Below, in pieces: positions 18,048-27,174 of a stretch of DNA of 64,000 bases (within the stretch, counting starts at the first letter, position 1; each line of letters begins with the position of its first letter). The notes under the pieces were generated by a model that ran no database searches, was not told the origin of the DNA, and was given only the letters and a program-made list of their open reading frames with translations. Position numbers and translations under genes: made by a program. The DNA comes from Gimesia aquarii (GTDB taxonomy: Bacteria; Planctomycetota; Planctomycetia; Planctomycetales; Planctomycetaceae). The DNA is taken from the NCBI RefSeq assembly GCF_007748195.1, contig NZ_CP037920.1, forward strand, positions 6,043,800 to 6,107,799, written 5' to 3'.

Positions 18048-18758
18048 CTAAGAAGATAGTAATATCTCTACCAGTTCTTGCGGCTTAGTCAGCATTGGAT
18101 CATGGCCAGTCTCAATCACAAACGTTGGCCAATGATTGTCTTTCGCGTATTGGTAGAAAGGGAACATTAAATCATAACAATAGGTCTTTTCGCTACAATG
18201 AATAAAAGTTTTCTCAGCATGATCAAAAGCTTCAGACAATTTTATTGGCGCCTTTAAGAAATTAATCGAAAAGTCGGTCAGCTTGGGTAACATCATTTTT
18301 CGTAAATGTTGATCTTTAATACCCCATGAATCTAAAGAACGTTCATCTGCATGGTTTAGCCAACCATCACCATATTGATCAGCTGCTTGTGTCCAGTCAG
18401 TCACAAAAGATTCGCCAATAATTTCAAAACCAGTTTTACCGTTTTGGGGGATATACGCATCTAAAAACACCAATTGCTTTATCTGTTGCGCGACAGACTC
18501 AGTAGCGCCTGCAATCACTAAACCGGCATAACTATGCCCTACCAAAACAACCTCGTTTAAACCTTCGATTTGAATGAGATTGGAAATATCATCGACATGG
18601 GTTTGCGCAGTAATATCAGGGGTTAACAAATGAGCGCGATCACCCATGCCGGTCAATGTTGGACTATAGACTTCATGACCTCGAGACCGCAATAACTTTT
18701 CAACAGGCTCCCAACACCAACCACCGTGACAGGCGCCATGAACTAATACAAAATTCAT
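18048..18758 (-). CDS. Alpha/beta hydrolase of the methylesterase/hydroxynitrile-lyase-like group
   Basis: A 236-residue cytoplasmic alpha/beta hydrolase. The N-terminus FVLVHGACHGGWCWEPVE is the oxyanion region, GHSYAG holds the nucleophile Ser76, and the C-terminal ETGHDPMLTKP carries the catalytic His. This arrangement matches plant-type methylesterases, hydroxynitrile lyases and bacterial EstC-like esterases. No lid insertion is obvious. It is more AT-rich than the kinase cluster it faces and may be horizontally acquired. Substrate unknown; a small ester is most likely. Confidence 0.85.
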   Translation of the reverse strand: MNFVLVHGACHGGWCWEPVEKLLRSRGHEVYSPTLTGMGDRAHLLTPDITAQTHVDDISNLIQIEGLNEVVLVGHSYAGLVIAGATESVAQQIKQLVFLDAYIPQNGKTGFEIIGESFVTDWTQAADQYGDGWLNHADERSLDSWGIKDQHLRKMMLPKLTDFSINFLKAPIKLSEAFDHAEKTFIHCSEKTYCYDLMFPFYQYAKDNHWPTFVIETGHDPMLTKPQELVEILLSS

Positions 18759-19137
18759 AATTTTTATCGTCTTGAGTTAATATCAGGCAGAAGCTTTTGA
18801 TTTTGGTACCAGCACCATTATTATTCAGCCGCTCGTACTGCATCATAAAACACTCTCACTTTATCAACAAGTAGGAGCTATGCAGGTTGCTCGATGAAGT
18901 GACCGCTTCTGGTCAACGCAGCCGCACATCAGTAACCAGGCAGGTTCATTTGATCTACTCCCCTTTGGTTAGGAATGGTTCGCCTGAGTTTACGCTCTGG
19001 TCTGGTTCCTGTTGACCGACCGCGTTAAACTACGCAAGTACTGCGTGCTCGATCCGACTGTTGCCCCTCTGTCGGCAGAATATTCTGATCTAGTTTCAAC
19101 ATGACGAAACTGAACGAATTCAAGGAAGTATTAAAAA
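18759..19137. other. Intergenic region, nothing firm
   Basis: About 380 bases between divergent genes. I see no credible open frame, RNA gene or clear promoter. Confidence 0.4.
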
Positions 19138-19521
19138 ATGATGAGTGAGCCTCATAAACGGCGATCGCCTCGTAGGCGATTTCTTCTGCGGTTAATCGTC
19201 TTCACAGTCGTTGCCATGATTGTCGATGCCATTGCATTAGGGATGGGGGCATTTGGTTTTCACTATTTTGAAGGACTTGACTGGTTGGATGCGAGTCTCA
19301 ATGCTTCCTTAGTGATGACCGGTAATGGCCCCCTGCATCACCCCCAGTCCGCAGAAGGTAAACTGTTCGTGACACTCTACGCGATTCTGGGCGTGATCCT
19401 GTTTGCTGCAGTCATTGGCGCCTTTCTGACTCCCGTGTTCCAATGGGTGCTTCACGGATTACAACGCCAAGGTAGAAATGGGAAAAACAAAAACGAACAA
19501 CACAATACTGAGAATGGCTAA
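19138..19521 (+). CDS. Small two-helix membrane protein resembling a 2TM ion channel
   Basis: A 127-residue protein with a basic N-terminus, a transmembrane helix (about 17-40), a short re-entrant-like segment WLDASLNASLVMTGNGP (50-65), and a second helix (about 73-98), followed by a hydrophilic tail. The layout is that of Ion_trans_2/KcsA-like subunits, but where the filter T-x-G-Y-G would sit it has T61-G-N-G-P65. It may therefore be a non-selective or non-conducting relative. Alternative start ATG at 19141. Role unknown. Confidence 0.6.
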   Translation: MMSEPHKRRSPRRRFLLRLIVFTVVAMIVDAIALGMGAFGFHYFEGLDWLDASLNASLVMTGNGPLHHPQSAEGKLFVTLYAILGVILFAAVIGAFLTPVFQWVLHGLQRQGRNGKNKNEQHNTENG

Positions 19522-19563
19522 CTTCATCTGATAGAAGATCACTGAGAGCTAGATTATATAAAA

Positions 19564-19603
19564 AAAGGTGCCAGGGCTGTTGACTATTAGCCCTGACACC
19601 TTT
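19564..19603. terminator. Bidirectional hairpin terminator between convergent genes
   Basis: Arms AAAGGTGCCAGGGCT (19564-19578) and AGCCCTGACACCTTT (19589-19603) pair over 15 bases with one mismatch and a 10-base loop, flanked by A and T runs on both sides. It sits between the stop codons of two convergent genes. Confidence 0.8.
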
Positions 19604-19619
19604 GATCATAACACTTTAT

Positions 19620-20798
19620 TTACAGCGCACCTTCAGCTTTCGCCAGGGCATCCTTATAGGCGCTAACGGCATCCTTAAATTCACCGAGTAAACGTAGTGC
19701 GTCACCTTCGTCCAGGAATTCGAGCGCTTCGTCGATTTCGTCGGGGTCTCCTCCGAGGTCGACGGCAGTCGTGATGGCTTCATCCGCCAACTCTCTTGCG
19801 ACTTCGGTCAGCTGATCCATGAGATCGAAACCCACTACAGCGTCTACAAGTTCGTCTTCGACTGCCGCTTCGAGATCACCGACGGCTCCCTCAATCTTTC
19901 CGACTGCCGCCTGATTGTCGGGTGGAGTCTTTTCGAGTTCGTCCAAGGCGTCCATTAGTTCGGAAAGCACATCCTCAAGCTTGTCGGCCAATTCTTCGTT
20001 GTTGGGATCGGCGGCGATGAGATCAAGTATGTCTGCAGCGGTCTGCATAATCTGCTCTTCGGGTGAGAGCTTATCGATCTCCGTTTCAATAATTACCGCG
20101 TCGAGAAACGAACCATCGGGTGCAGCGATCTCGTTCAGAAATTGAACCTCATCTACTTGTGTGGGGTTCCCACGAAAATCAAGTGGGTCCGGCGCATTGA
20201 ACTGGACCCCATCCAGAAAGAATATCCAGGTCTTCGTGACAGGATCGACTTCCACAGTCACATTATGGAACGTCCCGGGAGTGAGGAAGATTCCCGTTTC
20301 CTCGGCACTGCCTCCATCGACAACACGCACTCGAAAATCGCTTTCGACATTGACCTGTACGGCGATGGCGTTAATTCCTCGGCCCGTACTATCCTGCACA
20401 CGGAAGATGACGTCGCGCGTAATTGGCCCCGGAATCATGACGCGAAACGTCACTCGAAATCGACTTTCCAGAGGGGAGGCGACTGCCCGCGTTGCCGCAG
20501 CGGTATTTCCGAAGAATGCGGCAGCGCCATCACCTTCAAATCCGCCGGAAACAGAAAGCACTTCCGCAGAACCGGGAGAAACAACCCAGGGTGCTGCCCA
20601 GCCAGGTTCAGCGCCCCCTTGCCCCTGCAGTGAGGAATCTAAAGTGAACGGCGAATTGGGAGTACCATCACTGTTGATTCCTGTAGCATCATTAAAGCCC
20701 GATTGAATCGTATCAGCTTGCACAGTCGATTGCTGGAAAGACAGCAACACCGCTGTCAAAAATGTGAGTGCAATTCGAAAAGGGTGTGGCATTGTCAT
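19620..20798 (-). CDS. Secreted protein with LamG-like domain and acidic helical C-terminus
   Basis: A 392-residue protein with a signal peptide ending near VQA-D. Residues 30-240 are beta-rich, resembling a LamG/concanavalin-like domain (FRVTFRVMIPG, FHNVTVEVDPVTKTWIFFLDG). From about residue 245 onward it is very acidic and helical, dominated by Asp, Glu, Leu and Ala, ending in a TPR-like helix pair (LGEFKDAVSAYKDALAKAEG). No catalytic motif is visible. It is likely exported, perhaps to the cell surface or extracellular matrix. Function unknown. Confidence 0.75.
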   Translation of the reverse strand: MTMPHPFRIALTFLTAVLLSFQQSTVQADTIQSGFNDATGINSDGTPNSPFTLDSSLQGQGGAEPGWAAPWVVSPGSAEVLSVSGGFEGDGAAAFFGNTAAATRAVASPLESRFRVTFRVMIPGPITRDVIFRVQDSTGRGINAIAVQVNVESDFRVRVVDGGSAEETGIFLTPGTFHNVTVEVDPVTKTWIFFLDGVQFNAPDPLDFRGNPTQVDEVQFLNEIAAPDGSFLDAVIIETEIDKLSPEEQIMQTAADILDLIAADPNNEELADKLEDVLSELMDALDELEKTPPDNQAAVGKIEGAVGDLEAAVEDELVDAVVGFDLMDQLTEVARELADEAITTAVDLGGDPDEIDEALEFLDEGDALRLLGEFKDAVSAYKDALAKAEGAL

Positions 20799-21125
20799 GC
20801 TCCTTCAAGATAACCATTTGTGAGTGAGAAGTTGAAACAGCCCCGTATTTCCATTGGTTTAGAGTTATAGGTCCGTTTATGCAGTAGTATTCACATATAC
20901 AATTTTACGAGATATATGTCAACTACCCAGTAAAGAGAAACCCCTCAAAGCCAGTAAGAATGGCTTAGGAATTTTGCCCCTCAAGCAACAACTTGAAAGA
21001 GACAAGTTGGAACAAACTCTGCTATTCAAAACTGGTGCGCTGTCATTGAACTTTTTAAAATCGGGAATCTGCCAAACCCCCTGTCTCAATTCACTGGTCA
21101 ACGAAGAATCGAGTCACGAACCGCG
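20799..21125. other. Intergenic region between divergent genes, nothing firm
   Basis: About 327 AT-rich bases that must hold the promoters of the LamG-like secreted gene and the AraC gene. No convincing operator, RNA or open frame was identified. Confidence 0.4.
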
Positions 21126-22142
21126 ATGCCTGCAGCCACGTTTTCTTCAAAAATAGCCTGTGATTTCATCGAGTATGTACGCAAACAGGGACATGATGTC
21201 ACGAGCCTCTATGAGCTGCTTGGCCTGCCTGATTCCTATCTGAACCGGGAAGATATTCGGATCCCTGCCAGAAAAATGAGCCAGATCTGGATGCAAATGA
21301 TCGAGCTGACAAACGATGAAGACATTGGTTTTCATATGGGAATTGAAATGAGTGCCGCGGCAGCACTGCGTACGACATCTCTCATCATGCAGAGCAGTTC
21401 TACCGTCCGAGACGCACTTGCGCAGGGGATCAAATATAGTGAACTGATTGCGAATGTTCTCTCAATGAAGATGAGAGAAGACGCAGATAACATTTTCATC
21501 GAATTCACTCCGAAAACAGAATGGAATCTCGAACCTGCCCTCGTCGTGAAAGATTGCCTCAACATTACCTTTATTTCCATGCTGATTTCCGTTCAACAGA
21601 TGACGGGACAATTTCATTCCCCTTCCCTCCTCTGCTTCACTTACCCCAAGCCGGAAAATTTAGCGGAGTACTATCGTGCGTTTAATTGCTCTATTGAATT
21701 TGAACAGCCTTATAACCGCATCGGGTTTCCGAAAAATTTAGGAAACACGGAAATTTCTACGAGAGATCAGGGATTGTTAGCGGTCCTGGAGAAGTATGCG
21801 AACGAGATCAAACAGTCTTACTCTCATGATCAGCATTTTGTCTCAAGAACTCAGGCACTGATTATCGAATTGATGGATCCGCAACCTCCCACTCTGGAGG
21901 AAGTCGCACGGTCTCTTAACCTCAGTTCCCGATCCTTACAACGGAAGATCAAGGAAGAACAAGACTGTTCCTATCGGGATCTGGTTGATGAAGTCCGAAA
22001 GAAATTGTGTGCCCGGTACATGGAAGATCCTCAAAGAACCGTTGATGAAATTGGTTATCTCTCAGGATACGCCGACACGACTTCATTTATCAGAGCATAC
22101 AAACGCTGGTATGGAAGTACTCCCAGGCAGACGAATCAATAA
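21126..22142 (+). CDS. AraC-family regulator with arabinose-binding-type N-terminal domain
   Basis: A 338-residue regulator of the OruR/ArgR-like class. Residues 15-200 match the long N-terminal ligand domain (AraC_binding_2/Arabinose_bd type), including the GIEMSAAAALRTTSLIMQSSSTVRD-like helix region and CFTYPKPENLAEYYRAFNC. The C-terminal 90 residues are the paired helix-turn-helix: TLEEVARSLNLSSRSLQRKI and DEIGYLSGYADTTSFIRAY, ending STPRQ. It faces the VOC gene tail to tail with 29 bases between stops. The inducer and target are unknown. Confidence 0.9.
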   Translation: MPAATFSSKIACDFIEYVRKQGHDVTSLYELLGLPDSYLNREDIRIPARKMSQIWMQMIELTNDEDIGFHMGIEMSAAAALRTTSLIMQSSSTVRDALAQGIKYSELIANVLSMKMREDADNIFIEFTPKTEWNLEPALVVKDCLNITFISMLISVQQMTGQFHSPSLLCFTYPKPENLAEYYRAFNCSIEFEQPYNRIGFPKNLGNTEISTRDQGLLAVLEKYANEIKQSYSHDQHFVSRTQALIIELMDPQPPTLEEVARSLNLSSRSLQRKIKEEQDCSYRDLVDEVRKKLCARYMEDPQRTVDEIGYLSGYADTTSFIRAYKRWYGSTPRQTNQ

Positions 22143-22171
22143 CATCACCCGGGAGTATTCCCCTGACTTGT

Positions 22172-22567
22172 CTAAAGTGCTTTGTTGAACGCGAGCAGGT
22201 ATCCATTACAATCGCGAATCGTAAAGGAACGATCTCCCCAGAATTGATCCTTGATCTCTTCGACCACTTCGACGTTCTTTTTGACCAACTCCTGGTAATA
22301 GTCATCAATATTCTTGTTTTCGATTCGAATCCAAAAATAAACACCGCCCCCCTCTTTTCCTGAATCTGCAGGGTTGAGGTTGAACATCAGGTTACAGTTC
22401 TCCAGTTGAACCTGTGCATTCAAAGCGACTCCCTCTTCGCTCGCCTGCTGAAACAGCTCGCTAAACTCAAGCGTCTCTGTAAAGTACTTGAGTGTTTCCG
22501 CCACGTTCCTTACGGGGAGAACGGGCAAGGTTCCTGTAACATTTTTTTTGTGATCGTAATCTGACAT
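22172..22567 (-). CDS. VOC-superfamily (glyoxalase/bleomycin-resistance-like) protein
   Basis: A 131-residue single-chain VOC protein: LPVLPVRNVAETLKYFTETLEF in the first beta-alpha-beta unit, GGGVYFWIRIENKNIDDYYQEL in the second, and FWGDRSFTIRDCNGYLLAF at the end, where the family normally places a metal-ligand Glu. Here that position reads CNGYLLAF, so a full His/Glu metal site is not evident and binding without catalysis is possible. AAGGA precedes the start. The gene lies between an AraC regulator and the DUF4396 gene. Confidence 0.85.
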   Translation of the reverse strand: MSDYDHKKNVTGTLPVLPVRNVAETLKYFTETLEFSELFQQASEEGVALNAQVQLENCNLMFNLNPADSGKEGGGVYFWIRIENKNIDDYYQELVKKNVEVVEEIKDQFWGDRSFTIRDCNGYLLAFNKAL

Positions 22568-22717
22568 GGTTTTCCTTTATTGAAGAGTTCACGAGATTTT
22601 TATTTTCTATGAATTTAATCTGTGATCTCGATCGGAAACATTGCCGAACACGACAAAAAATGCGCATTTGATGACAGGCGCTTCTATAGATTGATCTGAC
22701 TCGTTTGATGACGCTGA

Positions 22718-23518
22718 CTACATCTTTTCTTTGATGCCCGCGCGAATCAACCACCAGTTCATTGGGAAAGTAGTCAGAAAGCCACACAGCATGGCAATCT
22801 GCATCATGAACCAGAAGACCGGGTTGGTTTTCGCCATCTCAATACTCTCGATGCCAAATATCACAAACAGACAGATACCCATCCAGCCATACATTCCGAT
22901 CTGCCAGAAGGTCAACGATAGAAAATCGACCTTGAATGCCGTCACAAGTCCTTCTCTAAACGCAAGGTGCCGCATGGGGACGATACTGAAATACTGGAAG
23001 GCGACACCAAACAGCAGCGCCAGTAAATAGTCGATTCCCCAGGCGGTGAATACAAGTGAGACTCCCGTTAGACTGATCACGGTCGGCACCAGAAAATGCA
23101 TGCCCCCTTCCGCGATAATGTCGCCCACCGTGCAACCACTGCCGCAGTGGGTCGACCCGACAACCACGCTTTGCCAGAACGGTTTTTCCGGCATCGAAGA
23201 CATCGTATGACCTCCCATGGACGGCATCTCATCTGCGTGCTGCGCGCCATGCATGTCGTGCTCACCATGCATACTATGGTCCTGGTGCATACTTTGTTGG
23301 TCGTGCATGCCATGACCCTCGTGCATCGAATCGTGCACGCTCATCCGTCCAAACCAGTAATAAATCAGCAATGCCAGCGGTCCTGCATAAAGGGCCGTCA
23401 AAGGCCAGACAACATTCATGATCGCCATATGCTGGGGATGTCGAATGACATCGATCAATAGCCAGAATGCACACAAAACAGCGAGGACTAATGAGACAGT
23501 GGCAATGGTTGTCAACAT
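22718..23518 (-). CDS. DUF4396 membrane protein with His/Met-rich loop
   Basis: A 266-residue protein with two N-terminal membrane helices, a cytoplasmic or periplasmic loop of about 60 residues packed with His and Met (DSMHEGHGMHDQ and similar repeats), and a DUF4396 core of four helices containing STHCGSGCTVGDI and FFRE-like FREGLVTAFKVDFLS. DUF4396 proteins often lie near copper or heavy-metal genes. The His/Met loop and the HCGSGC motif suggest Cu(I) or another soft metal as ligand; transport or sensing is inference. No other metal gene is adjacent. Confidence 0.85.
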   Translation of the reverse strand: MLTTIATVSLVLAVLCAFWLLIDVIRHPQHMAIMNVVWPLTALYAGPLALLIYYWFGRMSVHDSMHEGHGMHDQQSMHQDHSMHGEHDMHGAQHADEMPSMGGHTMSSMPEKPFWQSVVVGSTHCGSGCTVGDIIAEGGMHFLVPTVISLTGVSLVFTAWGIDYLLALLFGVAFQYFSIVPMRHLAFREGLVTAFKVDFLSLTFWQIGMYGWMGICLFVIFGIESIEMAKTNPVFWFMMQIAMLCGFLTTFPMNWWLIRAGIKEKM

Positions 23519-23643
23519 ATCAGAATTTCCCAGGAGTAAATGGAACTTCGATCGTTAAACTCTATGGGAACGTATTCTAGTGATTTCTCGCTGATACGTC
23601 AGTATCAAGTCTGGTAACGTTTAAAATACCTGACTTCGATTTT

Positions 23644-24381
23644 TTATGTCTTGATCGCTTCGATCATGATCGCCGGTGGCTTGTCGATCATGTCCGCCCA
23701 GTAATCCGCTTCGTCGGCTGCGTCAGGAGAAAGACTTAAGGGATGAAATACAACATCACGAAAACCTGCGTCTTCCAAAGCCGAGGAGTACGCTTCTTCC
23801 GGCAAGTAGTAGTTGTCGACTTCAAGCAGTGTGGAATCTTTTAAACGACCACTCCATCGGATCAAAGCCCCTTCTCGAACATGATCTTCAAGCTGAATAT
23901 GGAATCCATATTTCTGGTAATCAAAATGGTCGAAGAAATAGAGTTGAGGATTAGTAGTAAGAGTCACTAACCGACCTCCTGGCCTGAGTTGCCGCGCCAG
24001 ACCACGACAAATGGCAGCTAACTCCTCTCGGTCGTGCGCATAGACCAAAAGCCATGCTGCGATGGCAAGATCATAATCCAACTGAGGGCCCTTCGCCCGT
24101 ACGTCCTCGACAAAGTAATTGATTCCAAGAGACTCCACTTGTTCCCTGTCGATTGCCAGCGCAATCATCTCCTTGGAGAGATCGGTTCCCACAACGGTCG
24201 CAGCGCCATTCATCTTGAGCTTGCGCGTAAAAAAACCTTCCCCACAGGCGAGATCGACTACCTTTTTGCCCTCAAGAGCGCCGATCAGTTTCAGCATTGA
24301 ATATTCTTCGACCAGTGACCGCCACGGTCGCTCTTTGACTTCACGATACTGTTTGGCGATCTTGTTATAATCAGTTGTCAT
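23644..24381 (-). CDS. Class I SAM-dependent methyltransferase
   Basis: A 245-residue methyltransferase. Motif I is KKVVDLACGEGFFTRKL (about residues 34-50), followed by VVGTDLSKEMI with the acidic residue after beta-2, then the IAAWLLVYAHDREE region and LRPGGRLVTLT of motif III. It resembles the UbiE/TylM1 small-molecule type. There is no domain that points to a substrate, and the neighbours (DUF4396 upstream on the same strand side, a small membrane protein on the other) do not help. Confidence 0.85.
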   Translation of the reverse strand: MTTDYNKIAKQYREVKERPWRSLVEEYSMLKLIGALEGKKVVDLACGEGFFTRKLKMNGAATVVGTDLSKEMIALAIDREQVESLGINYFVEDVRAKGPQLDYDLAIAAWLLVYAHDREELAAICRGLARQLRPGGRLVTLTTNPQLYFFDHFDYQKYGFHIQLEDHVREGALIRWSGRLKDSTLLEVDNYYLPEEAYSSALEDAGFRDVVFHPLSLSPDAADEADYWADMIDKPPAIMIEAIKT

Positions 24382-24599
24382 TTTCGGTTCTCATAATGTG
24401 GTTCCACTGATGATCACGATCCTATCGAGTTTGATATTCGTAGTTAACTTCCAACGATTCGGCAGTGTTCTCACTGTTCGACCGCATGCCATTCAACAAG
24501 GATTACCCGTTATTTTTATCTTCCCAGGATCTTTATGAAACACTTTAACTCAAAGGCTTGGGGGATAATTCTGTGACACCTTTTTTTGTTCGCATCGAT

Positions 24600-24971
24600 T
24601 TATTTTTTTGGAAACTTTGCAATCAATTGTTGACAGGCAATCACAAATACAATGTTTATAAAATATGACCAGAAAATAATCTTAAAAAGTTCAATGAAAT
24701 GTGCCTTCGACATAGCTAAATCAAAAAGAAAAATAAAAAACCAAAAAAAGAAAATAGCCAAATGAGGAATGATTTGCTTTTTGGTGCACTTCACCATCAG
24801 AACATTTAAAATCAAATACACACAAACGATAATTAGTGTTGGTTTAACGCTTCCAAGGCCCCACTTAGAGACAACCAGCGCCAAAAAACAATAAAGTGAA
24901 ATAAATGTAATTAAAAATGAAACACCGACCAGAATGTCGCGTGAATTGATTTTTAACATCTTCTGATTCAC
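24600..24971 (-). CDS. Small four-helix membrane protein, unknown
   Basis: A 123-residue, strongly hydrophobic, AT-rich protein with four predicted transmembrane helices (about residues 13-32, 42-60, 66-84 and 92-112) and short basic ends (MNQKMLKINSRD, AKFPKK). No family recognised. A half-site of the GTGTCAGG-type hairpin lies just downstream at about 24572-24588. Confidence 0.6.
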   Translation of the reverse strand: MNQKMLKINSRDILVGVSFLITFISLYCFLALVVSKWGLGSVKPTLIIVCVYLILNVLMVKCTKKQIIPHLAIFFFWFFIFLFDLAMSKAHFIELFKIIFWSYFINIVFVIACQQLIAKFPKK

Positions 24972-25116
24972 CTTATTGTATCTGACATATCAAGTTTAAG
25001 GAGCAGGAGAGCCGAATGGATACCCTTCTGGCCATACTAAACTGGATAAAAAAGTGTCAGGCCATTTCCAGTGGGACCGTATTTACTGTGGTAACTGTCT
25101 CTTTTTATCCCATTCG

Positions 25117-26040
25117 TTACCGAGGTGGACGGCCTGCGATGAGGACCATCTTTCTTCCATACCAAACTAATTCCCGTCCTCCAGCGGCCAATGTTGCTAC
25201 TTTGCCACGGCACAAGAGTGTCCGCTTCCCTCCCGCAGTATGGTAATACCAGTAAAAACTCGTCTTATAATCTGGGATGTAACTCGGAGTATTCATTCGA
25301 TTATTCGTGTAGAGAACAAAGTCCTTATTGTCGTTGGTCTTATAGACGGCCTGCCGTTGCACACGGGTAAAAGTGACTTTCCAATACTTTCGGTTCACTG
25401 GTTTCCCTTTTCCCGAAAGAACATTGTCCTGTTTCTCCATCAAGGCGATGCGGCCGAATTGCGGGTCAACGAAATTCACAATCACGGCCCGTTTTTGAAA
25501 TTCGTAGGTCCCGATTTTGCGGTCGCCGTCCAACACAAGATGATCCGGTGTGAAATAGCATGTCAGCCGGATGAATGTGTTCGTTCCGGGAAGAACGGCA
25601 GCCAATTCCCACAAATCGACAATCGAGTCCTTCAATGCAATGGTCGGCTTAGTGCCAACCATTGATTCCCCTGCCATTTTTGGAATCACAATGGGAGCGA
25701 CGGATTCCGTCTTGAGTGTGGCATTATTCATTAAAACACGGGCATGCAGGTTCCAGCCACCGACCCAGTTCCCTTTGTAAAAAGTTCCACCTGCATGAGG
25801 AGCCGCTTTGCCTTGACTGCCGAAGTCGACAGTGCCACGATTTAAGGTCCAGGGATATCCCTTGTTGGTCTTGCCATCCGACATCAGTGTGAGACGGCCA
25901 TTGTCCAAAAATTTACGATAGGTGGTCGCAACTTCCCAGACGGAGATCTGATCTGCGGCTCCCACGGTTGCCGTTCCCAGGCTAAGCAGCATCCCCAGAA
26001 TCAAACCAATTTGTTTCGTTTTTAAAAATATGCCTATCAT
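25117..26040 (-). CDS. Secreted protein of unknown family, tandem paralogue 1
   Basis: A 307-residue protein with signal peptide LILGMLLSLGTATVGA-A. The mature part is beta-rich, starting WEVATTYRKFLDNGRLTLMSDGKT, with recurring NGR, KGYPWTL, WNLHARVLMNN and YILY/FVLYTNNR motifs. It closely matches the next gene along nearly its whole length. The frame extends to an ATG at 26088, but 26040 aligns with the start of the paralogue and gives a clean signal peptide. Central motifs VDLWELAAVLPGTNTFIRLTC suggest a beta-barrel or lipocalin-like fold, but I cannot name one. Confidence 0.75.
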   Translation of the reverse strand: MIGIFLKTKQIGLILGMLLSLGTATVGAADQISVWEVATTYRKFLDNGRLTLMSDGKTNKGYPWTLNRGTVDFGSQGKAAPHAGGTFYKGNWVGGWNLHARVLMNNATLKTESVAPIVIPKMAGESMVGTKPTIALKDSIVDLWELAAVLPGTNTFIRLTCYFTPDHLVLDGDRKIGTYEFQKRAVIVNFVDPQFGRIALMEKQDNVLSGKGKPVNRKYWKVTFTRVQRQAVYKTNDNKDFVLYTNNRMNTPSYIPDYKTSFYWYYHTAGGKRTLLCRGKVATLAAGGRELVWYGRKMVLIAGRPPR

Positions 26041-26115
26041 ACATTCACACTTTGACTCGTCTGATGTCAATTTTTTATTTATACTCAAATAAACTTGAAC
26101 CGTAACTCTAACTCA

Positions 26116-27042
26116 TTACCGAGGTGGACGACCTGCGATGAGGACCATCTGTTGCCCATTCATGGTTACCCCTCGTCCGCCTGCGTTTATTTGAGCCTCG
26201 GCGCCCCCAAACACAAGTTTTCGCTTCCCACTTTCAGTGTTAAAATACCAGTAATATGTTGTCCAATAATCTGGCGTGTATCGCGGCGCATTGATTCGAT
26301 TATTGGTATAGAGAATATAATCTTTATTGTCGGAAGTCTTATAAACAGCCTGTCGTTGTACGCGGGTAAATGTAAGTTTCCAGTACTTACGGTTCACTGG
26401 TTTCCCTTTTCCGGAAAGGACATTGTCCTGTTTCTCCATAAAGGCGATGCGGCCGAATTGTGGGTCGATGAATTTCACGATCACCGCTCGTTTTTGGAAT
26501 TCATAGGTCCCAATTTTGCGATCGTTGTCCAACACAAGATGATCAGGCGTGAAATCGCATGTCAATCGGATAAATGTGTTCGTTCCAGGAAGAACGGCGA
26601 CTAACTCCCACAAGTCGACGATCGAATCCTTCAATGCAATCTTCGGCCGAGTACCGATCAGTGATTCTCCCGCCGTCTTCGGCATCAGAACAGGGGCAAC
26701 GAATTCGGTCTTAAGTGCGACGTTATTCATGAGAACACGAGCGTGAAGATTCCAGCCGCCAATCCAGTTTCCTCTATAAAAAGCCCCACCAGCATGAGGA
26801 AACGCTTTACCTTCCCTACCAAAGTCGACCGTATCGCGGATTAAAGTCCAGGGATATCCTTTGTCGGTCTTGCCATCCGACATCAGTTTGAGCCGTCCAT
26901 TAGCATCCAGAAACTTGCGATAAGTAGTGACGACTTCCCATTCCGAAACCTGATCAGCGGCCCCCGCGGTTGCCGTTCCGATGCCTAGCAGAATTCCCAG
27001 GATCACACTAATTTGTTTCGTTTTTAAACTCATGCCTATCAT
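26116..27042 (-). CDS. Secreted protein of unknown family, tandem paralogue 2
   Basis: A 308-residue paralogue of the preceding gene with the same signal peptide type (LGIGTATAGA-A) and the same block order. Differences concentrate in the C-terminal 45 residues, where this copy has KRKLVFGGAEAQINAGGRGV in place of the copy-1 tail. Both keep the C-terminal VLIAGRPPR. The genes are 75 bases apart and on one strand, consistent with tandem duplication and probable co-transcription. Exported to periplasm or surface; role unknown. Confidence 0.75.
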   Translation of the reverse strand: MIGMSLKTKQISVILGILLGIGTATAGAADQVSEWEVVTTYRKFLDANGRLKLMSDGKTDKGYPWTLIRDTVDFGREGKAFPHAGGAFYRGNWIGGWNLHARVLMNNVALKTEFVAPVLMPKTAGESLIGTRPKIALKDSIVDLWELVAVLPGTNTFIRLTCDFTPDHLVLDNDRKIGTYEFQKRAVIVKFIDPQFGRIAFMEKQDNVLSGKGKPVNRKYWKLTFTRVQRQAVYKTSDNKDYILYTNNRINAPRYTPDYWTTYYWYFNTESGKRKLVFGGAEAQINAGGRGVTMNGQQMVLIAGRPPR

Positions 27043-27174
27043 AGGTTCGCATCTCGGCTAGTCTGAAACAGGTATTATGTTATGCTCATAAAAATACTAA
27101 GTGGACATACTATTTTGACCAGTATGCAGATAACATGCAACGCACGTTTAGCTGTATTACCTCTTTGAGAAAAA

